64,000 bases of DNA, taken from Avena insularis. Lineage: Eukaryota; Streptophyta; Magnoliopsida; Poales; Poaceae. This document shows, piece by piece, positions 11,351 through 21,480 of this stretch. The first letter of the stretch is position 1, and each line of letters opens with the position of its first letter. The notes under the pieces were generated by a model. It did no database searches, was not told where the DNA came from, and saw nothing but the letters and a program-made list of their open reading frames with translations. The position numbers and the translations under genes are program-made. The stretch is taken from NCBI GenBank assembly GCA_023614405.1, contig CM042688.1, forward strand, positions 379,737,331 through 379,801,330. Direction: 5' to 3'.

Positions 11351-14347
11351 ATGCCCAGCGAGCCGGAGAAGGCTGCCCAGCGCGAAGCATGGTGCGGCTC
11401 CTCTATGACGGATGAGCACATCGAGAAATACCACGCCACCCACGTACTACCGATGGAGATAGAGGTGGAAGTGCAGCTGGCGCCGGCGGGAGAGGAACCA
11501 CCACATCCGGCAGAGGGGGAGCTGGTGATCTTCCTGTCGCACCTCACCTGCAGCTTCGCGCTGCCGGTGAACCCCTTCTTTGTCACTTTCCTCGCCTTCT
11601 TCGACCTCCACCTCCACCACCTCGGCGCCAACACCATCAGGACGCTGGCGCACTTCGTGGCCTTCTGCGAGAGCTACCTCGGCATCCAGCGGGATCTCGG
11701 GCTCTTTTGTCGGCTCTTCTGCGTCCAGCTGCAAGTCTAGTTCACCTAGGGGCCGCTGGAGACGTGAGGTGGTGCCTCCATCTACTCCCGCATGCAGACC
11801 CGCTACCCCAAGTTCCGGCTGTAGGACATAGTGCGACTGTGGCAGCAGTCGTACTTCTACATCCGCAACCTCGGCGTCGTGGACCAGATGAATCTGCCGG
11901 CTTTCCAGGACGTGGAATCTAGTCGGCAGCATTGGGACTTGAAGATCCATGGGGCGAAGGCGTAGTCGGATGCCATGCTGCAGCAGATGCGCTCCCTCGT
12001 CACCGTTGGCTTGACCGGCCTAGACATCACACTCAACTGGATGTCCCGGTTGATGATGCCGCTGCAGCAGCACGAACACATGTGCTACTACTCCGGCCGG
12101 TTGGACCCGACCCGGCTGTCCCGCCACGATCCCCGCTACCACAACTTGAAGGAGTGGGTGTGGAAAATCACGAAGGAGCGGCTGTCGGAGCACTGGAAGT
12201 TCGGGCTGGCTCCTTATAGCCGCGATAACAGCACGCCCCGGGTATGTCTCCCTAGCCGGTTTTTGCTTTCTCGTTCTACCTTTTTATTTGATGGTCCCTT
12301 GTCTCTTTCTTACGCAAACCTTCCCCTCCATCATCCGGGAGGAGGGCGAAGCCCTCTCCAAAACTTCATGCCTGACCTCCCCGAGCCACGCGCTCGCCGG
12401 TCCGGCGAGGAGTCGGATGGGGATGGCGATGTCTTCCCTAGTCGGAACGACAAGTCGGCTCACGACCCCGACGTGGAGGTTGATGAGCAGGAGGAGGCCA
12501 AGCCGGCTCCCAAACCGACTCGTCACCGTGCAATGGACAACGACTCTAGCCGGTCCGGCGCCGGTGGGAGCGGCTCCAGCCGGTCCATCGGAGGAGAGGC
12601 GGGTCTAGTCGGCCTGCCGTGGAGGAGACAGCCTCCAAGAGGAGCCGAACCGGCGCCCTTCCGCCCAGCCGACTTGGTCGCAAGAACATGCCACCTCCCA
12701 TGGTGTCGGGGTAGGTCCTCTGCTAATCCTTACGCCCTTTCCTCCTTTCTTTGTGCATCTTTTTCTGTCTTTTGCTTCTTTGCTTTTGTTTCTCTCTTTT
12801 TTTCTGTTGTCCAGCACACTAGTCTCCTTTGGTGCCACGAGCCTGGGGAGGGCGCCCACTGGCTCGCCGCCCCGCGCGTCAGACACTGTGCCACCTCCGG
12901 CTGCTCCTACTCCCCTTCCTTCTCCTAGGGAACCATCTCCACCGCCTCCTCAAGCTGATCCGGCTGCCGCAGCCAGAGCAGGAGACGCCCCGCCGACCAT
13001 GGTGGTGCAGCGGGAAATGGTTGTGCCACAAAGTGGAGGTAGTTCCCCCGCGGCGGCATAAAGGGCCTCCACCGACACGGAGCTTGTGGTCATCACCGAC
13101 GACAACTCCGACGATGAGCTGGGGGAGGAATGGTGCACGGTGGTGCTGGAGGCGAAGGAGTCGCTAGTCGCCAATGTCGTTAATGACGACGCCTCCTCGC
13201 TGGCGGATCTTGCTGCCACTCTCGAGCTGGCAATGAAGGAGATCCGGCTGCTCGAGGCCACAGCCGGCGGCAACCGGACCCTAGAGAAGAAGCTGGCGGC
13301 TGCCACCGGGACCTCTCAGAGTAAGTCCCTTCACCCGTATTCATTTGTCGGATACTTTCGTCTTTCTCTCCTTCCCACCCGGATTTTTTTTGCTGATAGT
13401 CGGTTTCCGTAGCCATCATGGTGTGCGCTCAGCGAGAAATCGATCGCCTGAAGAAGGCGAACAAATGGTTGAGCAACTCCAATTCTACGCTCCAGTTGCA
13501 GAATAAGGACAAGCACGCCAGGATGGACGCCCTAGAGGCCACCGTCAAGGAGCGCGACACCGCCCTCGCTAGTCGGGCATAGGCCTTTGACCTCCTCGAA
13601 GCCCAAAGCAAGGACCAAGAGAAGGAGGTCAAACGACTAATGATTCAGGAGAAGGCTCTGGTGGAGGAGCTGATGCAGGTTGGGCACACGGCCAAGGGTA
13701 AGTTTTTCTTCGACTATCTTTGTCTCTCTGGATCCAGTAGCCGGATCTGACATTCCTTTATTCTGACAGCATTTTATCCCGGTGTAGACCTGCTTGCGTA
13801 TAACCGGCTACAGGAGAACTGGCCAGGTGCGCAGCCAACCGCCCAGGAGTTGGTCATCCTTCTTGGCGAGGAGGCCGCCAAGCTTCGCCAAGCGGCTCAG
13901 GCGATCTTCACGTTCCTGTGGCCGGACGCTCCAGTTCCGGAGATGATGGCGCAGCAGGTGGCCAAGGTGGCGGAGGTGCCGGCTACCGTCGATCGCCTGA
14001 GGGATCTGGCGGCACGAGTCGGAACAGAAATGGCCTTGGCCCTGATGCTCTCCTGTTATAAGGATGCCCGTGTCGAGAAGATTGACGGGGGCTTCCTTGT
14101 TGGCGCCGACCTCGCCGCCATCCACCAAGCCCATCCGGAGCTTCGGGCCTCCGCCATCAAGATTGCCGACTACGCGGACGTCGACGAGGTCCTCACCGAC
14201 TCGGAGTCTGCTGGGACGCCTGATGCGGAAGCCTTGTCGCAGCCGACTGGTGGGGACATCGGAGCCGGATCTACCAATGTGCCTCCTCCGCCTTCCGAGA
14301 CCACCTCTGACCTAGATCATCCTCACGGCAAGGGCCCTGCCTCTTAG
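11351..14347 (+). pseudogene. Antisense gene, putative gypsy type transposon protein (PF04195-like)
   Basis: A multi-exon gene opposite to gag-pol. Exon 1 starts MPSEPEKAA and holds the family block (FALPVNPFFVTFLAFF, LHHLGANTIRTLAHFVAF, SYLGI), then YSRMQTRYPKF and WQQSYFYIRNLG. Exon 1 ends near 12241 before GTATGT; the next acceptor is unclear. Later parts are an acidic linker (ESDGDGDVF, about 12410-12600), a proline-rich part (12816-13060), a coiled-coil part after GTAAGT/TAG splice signals (13415-13695) and a last exon from about 13787 to the stop at 14345. The last exon is helical and alanine/leucine-rich. In-frame stops at 11738, 11747, 11765, 11822, 11963, 13059 and 13580 mean it cannot make the full protein. 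Function in the family is unknown; similar genes occur in other grass Gypsy elements. Confidence 0.8.
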
Positions 14348-14582
14348 ATATAATCCCCGGAATGCTGGGTGAACTTGTAGTTATTTTGTTTTGTTGAACC
14401 TCATCGTCTGTGCCGGCTGTTTCTGACGCCAGGTGAACTTATGGGAGCTTCGCCTCTCTTTTTTATCCAATCGCACTATTTGGCTTATTTCCATCTTGTG
14501 ATTTTTTGTATGCTTCAAAGTTTTGATATTTTTCCGGTTGAACTTATCCGACTACCTTCACTCGGCTGAACTCCATTAGTCG
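14348..14582 (+). other. 3' flank of the antisense gene
   Basis: AT-rich and without an open frame. It probably holds the 3' untranslated region; I see no clear AATAAA. It ends where sequence of the nested LTR element begins, at about 14583 (boundary uncertain by some tens of bases). Confidence 0.4.
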
Positions 14583-14620
14583 AGGGAACTCCAACTCCAG
14601 TGGGGCGCGTGATGGCTCAA

Positions 14621-14633
14621 TGCACGGCGCCCA
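14621..14633 (-). other. Primer-binding-site-like sequence
   Basis: On the minus strand TGGGCGCCGTGCA lies nine bases after the LTR end (GCACCA at 14643). Many grass LTR elements have TGGCGCC at this point; here one G is extra. It suggests that this side of the LTR was once the 5' internal region. Confidence 0.45.
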
Positions 14634-14642
14634 GAAAAGTGC

Positions 14643-16235
14643 TGGTGCGTGGTTGATGTAGAGCTCGTTGGGAACCCCAAGAGGAAGGTATGATGAGCAC
14701 AACAGCAAGTTTTGCTCAGTTATGAAACCAAGGTTTAATCGAACCAGTAGGAGCAAGGAAACACCCCAAAGGTGTTACTAGCTGAGCTTTGGCAGGGCGC
14801 ACTACCGGTGCTAGTAGCAACGTGGAGACCTGCACAACACAACCACAAAACTTTGTCCCCAACTTGCGATGAGGTTGTCAATCTCACTGTGTTTTGCGGA
14901 AAACAAAGGATTAAACGTATCGAATGGAAAGAAGTAAAAGTTTGCAGAAAGTAAACACAAAGCAGAAACAGTTTATAGATTGTATGTAAAAGAGAAAGGA
15001 CCGGGATCCATAGTTCACTAGAGGTGGTCTCCTTAGATAGATAACATGTTGGGTGAACAAATTACAGCGGGGCAATTGACAAGCACCGAGAAAGCAATAC
15101 ATGCATATACTAATCATCTTGACTCCTTTGAGACTTGATTGGGAATTACAACATTATACATAGACTACCATCGAACTACATCTATGACTAATAATCCACC
15201 TTCAGGTTATCATCCGAACCCCCTCCAGTATTAAGTTGCAAGCAACAGATTATTGCTTTACGAAATGCATGTAAAGTAAACAATATGATTGTTCTATGAA
15301 CAAAGGATTGTTGTTTTCTCCCTAGTAGCAACAACACATCTAGTACCTTAGAGATTTCTGTCACTTCCCCATATTACCAGAGGCATGAACCCACTATCGA
15401 GCATAAATACTAACTCTTGGAGCTTCTAGCATCTACTTGGCCAAGATAGCTACTAACAACGGAAAGCATGCAAGATCACAAATAACAAAGACATGATAGG
15501 ATCAATAAGCAATTTGAAATAGCATCTCAATATCCCTCGGATCCCCGCAAACACAACATGTATGATTACAAATAGATGATCTTGATCATGAACGGAGCTC
15601 ACAAGATCTAAACATGAAAGCACAAAGGAGGAGAAACCGGCCAACTAGCTACTACATGGATCCGTAGTCCAAGGATGAACTACTCACGCATCACACGGGA
15701 GGCTTGCATGGTGATGAAGAAGGCCTCCAGGGTGAATTCCCCTCTCCGGCAGGGTGCCGGGAAGAGCTTCAGATCCCTCCCGATCTAGGGATGGAGATGA
15801 CGGAGGCTACAGACTCTTTCGTGGATTTTTGATCAGGTACTTAGGGTTTTCGTACCGAGGGCAATATATAGGCGGAAGGAGAGGCCGAGGGGGTGCTTGG
15901 GGTGGCCACACCACCCCTGGCGCGGGCAAGGCCTGGCAGTGCGCCAGGTGGTGTGGCCGCCCTCTGGCCCTTCTCCGTCTCGTATTCTGGAACTTGATCC
16001 CTTCCAGAAAAATAGGCACTTTGGCTTTTGTCCCGTCCAATTCCGAGAATATTCATTTTCTGACTTTCCTGGAACCAAAAACAGCAGAAAACAGGCAGCT
16101 GGCCTTGTGTCTCTTGTTAATAGGTTAGTCCAAGAAATCATAAGAAAAGTACTCCAAAGTTGGAACAAAACACAAGAAAGTGGAAAAAACCAAGCATGGA
16201 ACATCAAAAACTATAGATACATTTGCAATGTATCA
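14643..16235 (-). repeat. LTR of the nested element (1593 bp)
   Basis: On the minus strand it begins TGATACATTGCAAATGTATC at 16235 and ends GCACCA at 14643. Its first 130 bases match the LTR at 63864-64000 at roughly 90% by eye, which fixes the start. It contains a TATA box (15861) and the transcribed but non-coding remainder. The left end is set by the TG...CA rule and the nearby primer-site-like sequence. Confidence 0.75.
15861..15870 (-). promoter_or_regulatory. TATA box in the nested LTR
   Basis: On the minus strand TATATATTGC follows CCGCC, about 365 bp into the LTR. The position and sequence suit an LTR promoter. Confidence 0.55.
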
Positions 16236-16249
16236 AAATCCCCAAGCTT
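16236..16249 (-). other. Polypurine-tract-like end of the nested element
   Basis: On the minus strand AAGCTTGGGGATTT directly precedes the LTR start TGATACA. The G run and position fit a plus-strand primer, though it is interrupted by pyrimidines. Confidence 0.45.
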
Positions 16250-18992
16250 AACTCCTGCTCGTCCTCGAGTAGGTAAGTGATAAAAAGAAAGAATAATGTT
16301 TGAGGTGACATGCACCATCAAAGACTTGATCAAAGTATTTGCAAAACATTCAAAGCTGGGATTATAGTACTTCAATCATAACATGAAAGACAAAGTTCTA
16401 GCAATAAGCAAAGAAACTATGATGCAACATGAAAAGGCACAAACAAAAGATTCATGAATAACAATGCTTTCCAAGACGTTTGTTTGTTTCACATAAATAA
16501 AACATGGCATAATAGTATTCAGCTTGTCCCTCAATAGAGTAGCAAATATTAATGCATAGGACACCTTCACAGTTCATAAGAGTGACTAGATACAACAGTT
16601 TAAAATAAGCAATATCAAGTTATGCATCAATCAACTAGTCTTGGGACAATGCACATAGAACTAAGAATGGCCACTATGCTCTTAAAGTAAGTGCATAAAT
16701 ATAGAAGGTGGAGACTCAATATAATGGTGGAAGAAAGGCCATTTGTAAAAGGAAGTAGGGATTAAAGTCTCATAAAGAGCTTCCAAAAATTATGGTACTT
16801 ATAGCTTTCAGCTCTCATTGCCCCTATCATAAGCATCTTGAAGAGATTAAGGTTAAAGTGAACAAACTATGGTGTACATGCTGGACGAAGTATAAGTCAG
16901 AAATCTCATGTCCCTTGTATACGAGGGCCGCTCCTCATGCTACTCAAGTTTAGTCACCGGTAAGTTCTTGTCATCGTAAGTACACGTGTATCATAGAGAA
17001 CCGCCAACGGGGTACCCCTTCCCTGATGATACGGAAGAATCCCCATATCAAAATGACAAGGCAAGTAGACAACGAGCATCTCATCATTCTTCTTATTTAC
17101 CATTGGAATATGGTGCTTTTTTCTCTCTTTCCTCTTTTCATAGTATCTCTTTTTTTTCTCTCTTTTTTTTATAAGAAGAATGCTTCATAGACAGCTCATT
17201 ATGGTTACGCTGTAGGTTTCCACCATGTCAGCATGGATTAGACCAGCGGCCCAGGCGTTTCTCTAACACATATACATAACTCCATGGACTTACAAGCTCC
17301 CCATTCATTTCATTTCACACCGACGACATCCATATACAAAAGAGCATGATATCAACTAGGTACAAGTACCAATTGCAATGTGGAAAGCGTTCCCCATGAA
17401 AGCATGGTTCTGCTAATTCCCAACAAATAAGTGCAAGCACATACAACATAGACGACACAATGGTTCAAGTTTATTAAGGGCAAGTAAAGTAAAGTGTGCC
17501 TTCAAGTTCGTGAGAGCTTTAATCACTAGTTTTCTCATAACAAGTGGAAGGTAAACAAAAGCATGAATATACTTGGAATAGCATAAGCTAGTAGGTAGGT
17601 ATGGTGGACTCTTTGGAATAACTTGGTTTAGGGAGTTGTATGCATGATTGGAATTCATACTTTGTTGTGGAGGCTAGCAAAAGACTGGGAGCGACAAACT
17701 AAGAGAGCAATAATGGCCATAATCATGCAGAGCAACAAAAGATCATTGATCAAAGCATAAAGTGATACTACAAGTTGAAAACTAAAGGATCATAAAGGCT
17801 ATGGTGACTTGTGACAGTCATAACATGGTGTGAGCATGCGCCGAGTCAACCCAAATAAAGCATCAAAGGAGAATACCAATATAATATGCTTTAATATGCT
17901 AAAACAACGCATGATTCATCCAAGGCACATTAAGCAATCTCAATTGTTTATAAAAAGTCATGCTACAACAAATAATAGTAAGAATAAAGCCAAAACAATA
18001 TCAAGCATCGCATTACAAAGCATAGGCCACAATAAAAAACAAGCTCTTTTTACCACATAAGCATGAACTTTCCTACTCTTTTCCAAACCAAACCAAACTA
18101 TTTGTAAACCAATGTATGAAAGAGGGGGTCCAACCCACTTATTCAGAAAACTAAGCAAACCAAAGCAAACGAAAAACCAAAACGAAAGCGAAAAAGAAGA
18201 CGCTCCAAGAAAAACACAACTGTGCATGAAACAATAAAAATGAAGCGTTTGGAAGAAACCTGGAATTTTTATTGATGAAGAAGGGGATGCCTTCCCCAAG
18301 ATTTGACGCTTGTACTTCTTGGATATTTCTTGGGGTTACACGTGCGGCATCCCCAAGCTTGAGCTTTAGTCCATCCTTCATCTCATTACTCATTCCTTCC
18401 ATACACCTGAAAATTTTCCTTTATACAAAACTTCACACAATCTCATTAGCAACATTAGTGCACTTAAGATAAATAAGTCTCAAGGTTTAGTTCCAACATC
18501 AAATAATCTTCCATTAGAACACTATATACTGTAGCACTTCCCTCAAACAGCTCAATTCCCCAAAATAACTCAAGAAGGAACCAACAAGGAGCAAATGCAG
18601 AAAATGGCAGAAATCTGTCAAAACAGACCAGCAGGTAAAGACGAATTTTTTAGAAGACCATATGTTGCTCAAATCAAAGAGTGTTGAACTAGCGAAAGTT
18701 ATATAACAACCTGGGGTAGAAGCACAAAAAATTACAGCTCAATTGGACATACAGAGCTCTCTCAGGAATTTTTACGGTGAAGCACAAGAATCTGTTTCGG
18801 GACACCAACTTTCCCAATCATTACTTCACTCTCATTAGAGGTTACTCTTGGCACAAAAAGCAAATAAAAAGGATAAGGAGAGGTTATTACAGAGGTAATA
18901 ACTTCCAAGACTCATCTAAAACTTTTGGGTTATCTCCCAATAAGTACTTTTCTTTAACGCCTTTAAGTTAGGCATAAGAAGCAAAGAAAGAA
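16250..18992 (-). other. Non-coding 3' internal region of the nested element
   Basis: AT-rich, with no recognisable protein in any frame. It contains a pyrimidine run at about 17110-17172, and on the minus strand the word CTTGGGGATGCC near 18345, repeated in form near 18290. I take it as the long untranslated region between pol and the 3' LTR of this element type. Confidence 0.55.
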
Positions 18993-19155
18993 TCAAGTGT
19001 TCTCAAATGAAGAAGCATTAAGATCAATACCAGAAATATTTTCAACAAGGCAAGGTATATTATCCAAATAAGTTCTAGAGGATCCTCTCTCAATGCTCTT
19101 AGGTTCACTATTCTCATCAAAAGGGTTTGCAGGAACAATCCAATTGACGCAAATC

Positions 19156-20841
19156 TCCTTGGCTAGCCGGATGTACCAGCGCCTCGTACTCTGTGACATT
19201 GTTGGAGGCCTTGAAGTAGATCTGGAGAACATACTCCAGTCGGTCTCCTTTGGGCGAGGTGGGGACGATGCCGACCCCCAATCCCCTGAGCATCTTCGAG
19301 CCATCGAAGTGCATCCTCTAGTGATCCGAGTCGGGAACCGGAGGGAGGTACTGGGTTTCGCCCCAATCGACGAGGAAGTCCGGCAGAGCGTGTGACTTGA
19401 TCATGAGCTAGGGATCATACTGGATGGAGTAGACGGCGAGCTTGATGGCCCACTTGGAGACTCGGCCGGTGGCGTCCTTGTTGCCGATGATCTCCGAAAG
19501 GGGTGCGGTGCACACAACCTTAATCGGATTCTCCTAGAAGTAGTGCTTGAGCTTCTTGCACGCTAGGTACACGTCGTAGCACATCTTCTGGTAGTGGGGG
19601 TAGTTCTCCTTGGAGAGGGAGAGAACCTCGCTGAGGTAGTAGAAGTGTCGCTGAACCGACTAAGCCTTGCCCTCCTCGGGGCGCTCCACCACCAGGACGA
19701 CACTGTCAACCCGGCTGATGGATGCTATATAGAGCAACATCGGCTCCTTGCTAGTCGGCATGGCTAGAACCGACACTGGGGATAGCATGCGTTTGAGGTC
19801 ATGAAAGGCGGCGTCGTCCTGCGAGGTCTAAGTGAACTTTTCCATCTTCTTCATCAGCTGGTACAACGGAAGTGCCTTCTCCCCCAACCGGGTGAGGAAA
19901 CGGCTGAGGGAAGCCAGGCATCCGGTGAACTTCTGGACTGCAAGCAAGCTCTTGGGCGGCTGCATTCTCTCGATGGTCGCGATCTTCTCTGGGTTCGCTT
20001 TGATCCCTCATTGTGAAACAAGGAAACCAAGTAGTTGGCCGGATGGGATGCGGAAGATGCACTTCTCTGGGTTCAGCTTCATCTGGTACTGACGGAGGTA
20101 GCCGAATGTCTCCCCTAAATCCTCGAGGAGGGTGCGCTTCTCCTTTGTCTTAATGACGACATCGTCCACATAGGCATGCATGTTTCGGCCGATCTACGAG
20201 TGCAAGTATTTCTGCATATAACGCTGATCGGTAGCACTTGCATTTTTCAGACCGGAAGGCATGGTTACATAGCATAAATCCCTGTATGGGGTGATAAACG
20301 ATGTATTTATCTGGTCAGCCAGGTTTAGCCGGATCTGATTATAACTGGAGTAACAATCCAAAAAGGACAACAAATCACAGCCGTCCGTGGAATCGATAAC
20401 TTGATCGATATGGGGCAAGGCAAAGGGGTCTCTTGGGAACGCCTTATTCAGGATGGTGTAGTCGATACACATGCGCCAGGTCTTGTTCTTCTTCAACACT
20501 AGGACTGGGTTGGCCAGCCAGTCCGGGTGGTACACCTCCATAATGAACCCGGCTGCAAGGAGCCGGGTGATCTCGTCACCAATTATCTTTCTTTTCTCCT
20601 CTGTGAACCGGCACAGAGGCTACTTGACCGGCTTGGCATCCGGCCGCACATGAAGTGTGTGCTCGGTGAACTCCCTCGGCACACCTAGCATGTCCTTGGA
20701 TGACCATGCGAATATGTCCCAATTCTCACACACAAATTGGACGAGCGTGCCTTCCTATTTGCTGTCCAAGTTGGCACCAATGGTGACGAACTTGGTCGGG
20801 TCGGAGGGGTCGAGCAGAATCTTCTGTGTCTCCCTGGCCGA
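19156..20841 (-). pseudogene. Gypsy pol: reverse transcriptase and partial RNase H
   Basis: Minus-strand remnant in a single frame. Reverse transcriptase: PDWLANPVLVLKK, WRMCIDYTILNKAFPRDPF, FLDCYSSYNQI and the catalytic YVDD (20161-20172). Connection/thumb: GIKANPEKI, QPPKSLLAVQKFTGCLASL. RNase H starts at RMHFDGS near 19315 with its first acidic residue, continues to EYEAL, and is cut by the nested element. There are in-frame stops at 20755, 20620, 20194, 20008, 19828, 19660, 19534, 19408 and 19318 (eight TAG, one TGA), but the frame is otherwise intact until a slip near 19175. Integrase is absent. A normal enzyme would copy element RNA into DNA in cytoplasmic particles; this copy cannot. 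Confidence 0.88.
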
Positions 20842-21480
20842 CTAGAAAGCTGCATCCTCAGCCGCCTTCCTGCTAGCCAGCACTTCTTGCTGGGCCATGG
20901 CCACATTGTGCATGATCTCGCGCTTCTCTTCAGCTATGATGAGGGCCTCGGCTAGCTTGGAGCCGGCTGAGGCGCACTCCATTAACCGCCTAAAGCAGCT
21001 AGCGACGGTGATCATGTTGTTTGGCCCCGACATCTTCGTCTTAAGATATGCGTAGTGGGGGATGACCATGAATTTGGCGAGGGTGGGGTGCCCGAGGAGA
21101 GCGTGATAGGAGCTCGACAAGTTCACCACCTCGAACCATACCGGCTCATGCCGGAAGTTCCCCTTGGTCCCGAAGATGACATCTAGCTGGATTTTACCCA
21201 ACGGAGTGCAAGCTTGCCCGGCCAGTACGCCATAGAATGTCGTGGTAGTCGGGCGCAAGTCGCACTCGCAGATGCAAAGCTTCTCCAGCGAAGACCGGTA
21301 GAGAAGGTTGAGGCTGCTGCCTCCGTCGATGAGGACGCACGAAAAGCGGCAACTGCGCTCGTTGGAGACGGTGAGGGGGTCAAGCACCATGGCATAGCCC
21401 CCGGGATTCGGAAGCTGATCCGGCTGATCCTCCCGGCTCCAGGTGATGGGGGTCTCCGACCAGTTTAGGTACTAGGGGAC
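20842..21480 (-). pseudogene. Gypsy aspartic protease region
   Basis: Minus strand, in the same frame as gag C-terminus and reverse transcriptase, so gag-pol was one polyprotein. It shows NWSETPITW, the active-site segment VLIDGGSSLNLLY (DGGS is usual for this kind of Gypsy protease), and SSSYHALLGHPTLAKF, typical of the protease-to-RT linker in grass elements. It is broken by TAG at 21472 and 20842. It would process the polyprotein. The following linker, FVTIGANLDSK then WDIFAWSSKDM, leads into the reverse transcriptase. Confidence 0.82.

Larger units (their letters stand above)
14583..19155 (-). mobile_element. Nested LTR-retrotransposon fragment, minus strand
   Basis: This foreign sequence interrupts the Gypsy element between RNase H (right) and the antisense gene (left). 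It has one LTR (14643-16235) with internal sequence on both sides: a long non-coding stretch with a polypurine-like end on the right, and a short primer-site-like sequence on the left. No second LTR and no target duplication were found, so both ends are truncated. The right part ends in a short minus-strand reading frame (18993-19155) reading NWIVPANPFDEN and SIERGSSRTYLDNIP, which is fused by chance to RNase H. The LTR family is present again at 63864. Confidence 0.75.

Noticed and set aside
11447..11950. Minus-strand open frame opposite the antisense gene
   Set aside because: It is a mirror of the PF04195-like exon, caused by its GC-rich codon use. The plus-strand protein matches the known family.
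17413..18299. Minus-strand frames of 80-113 codons in the nested element
   Set aside because: AT-rich low-complexity sequence in a region expected to be untranslated; no domain or codon pattern seen.
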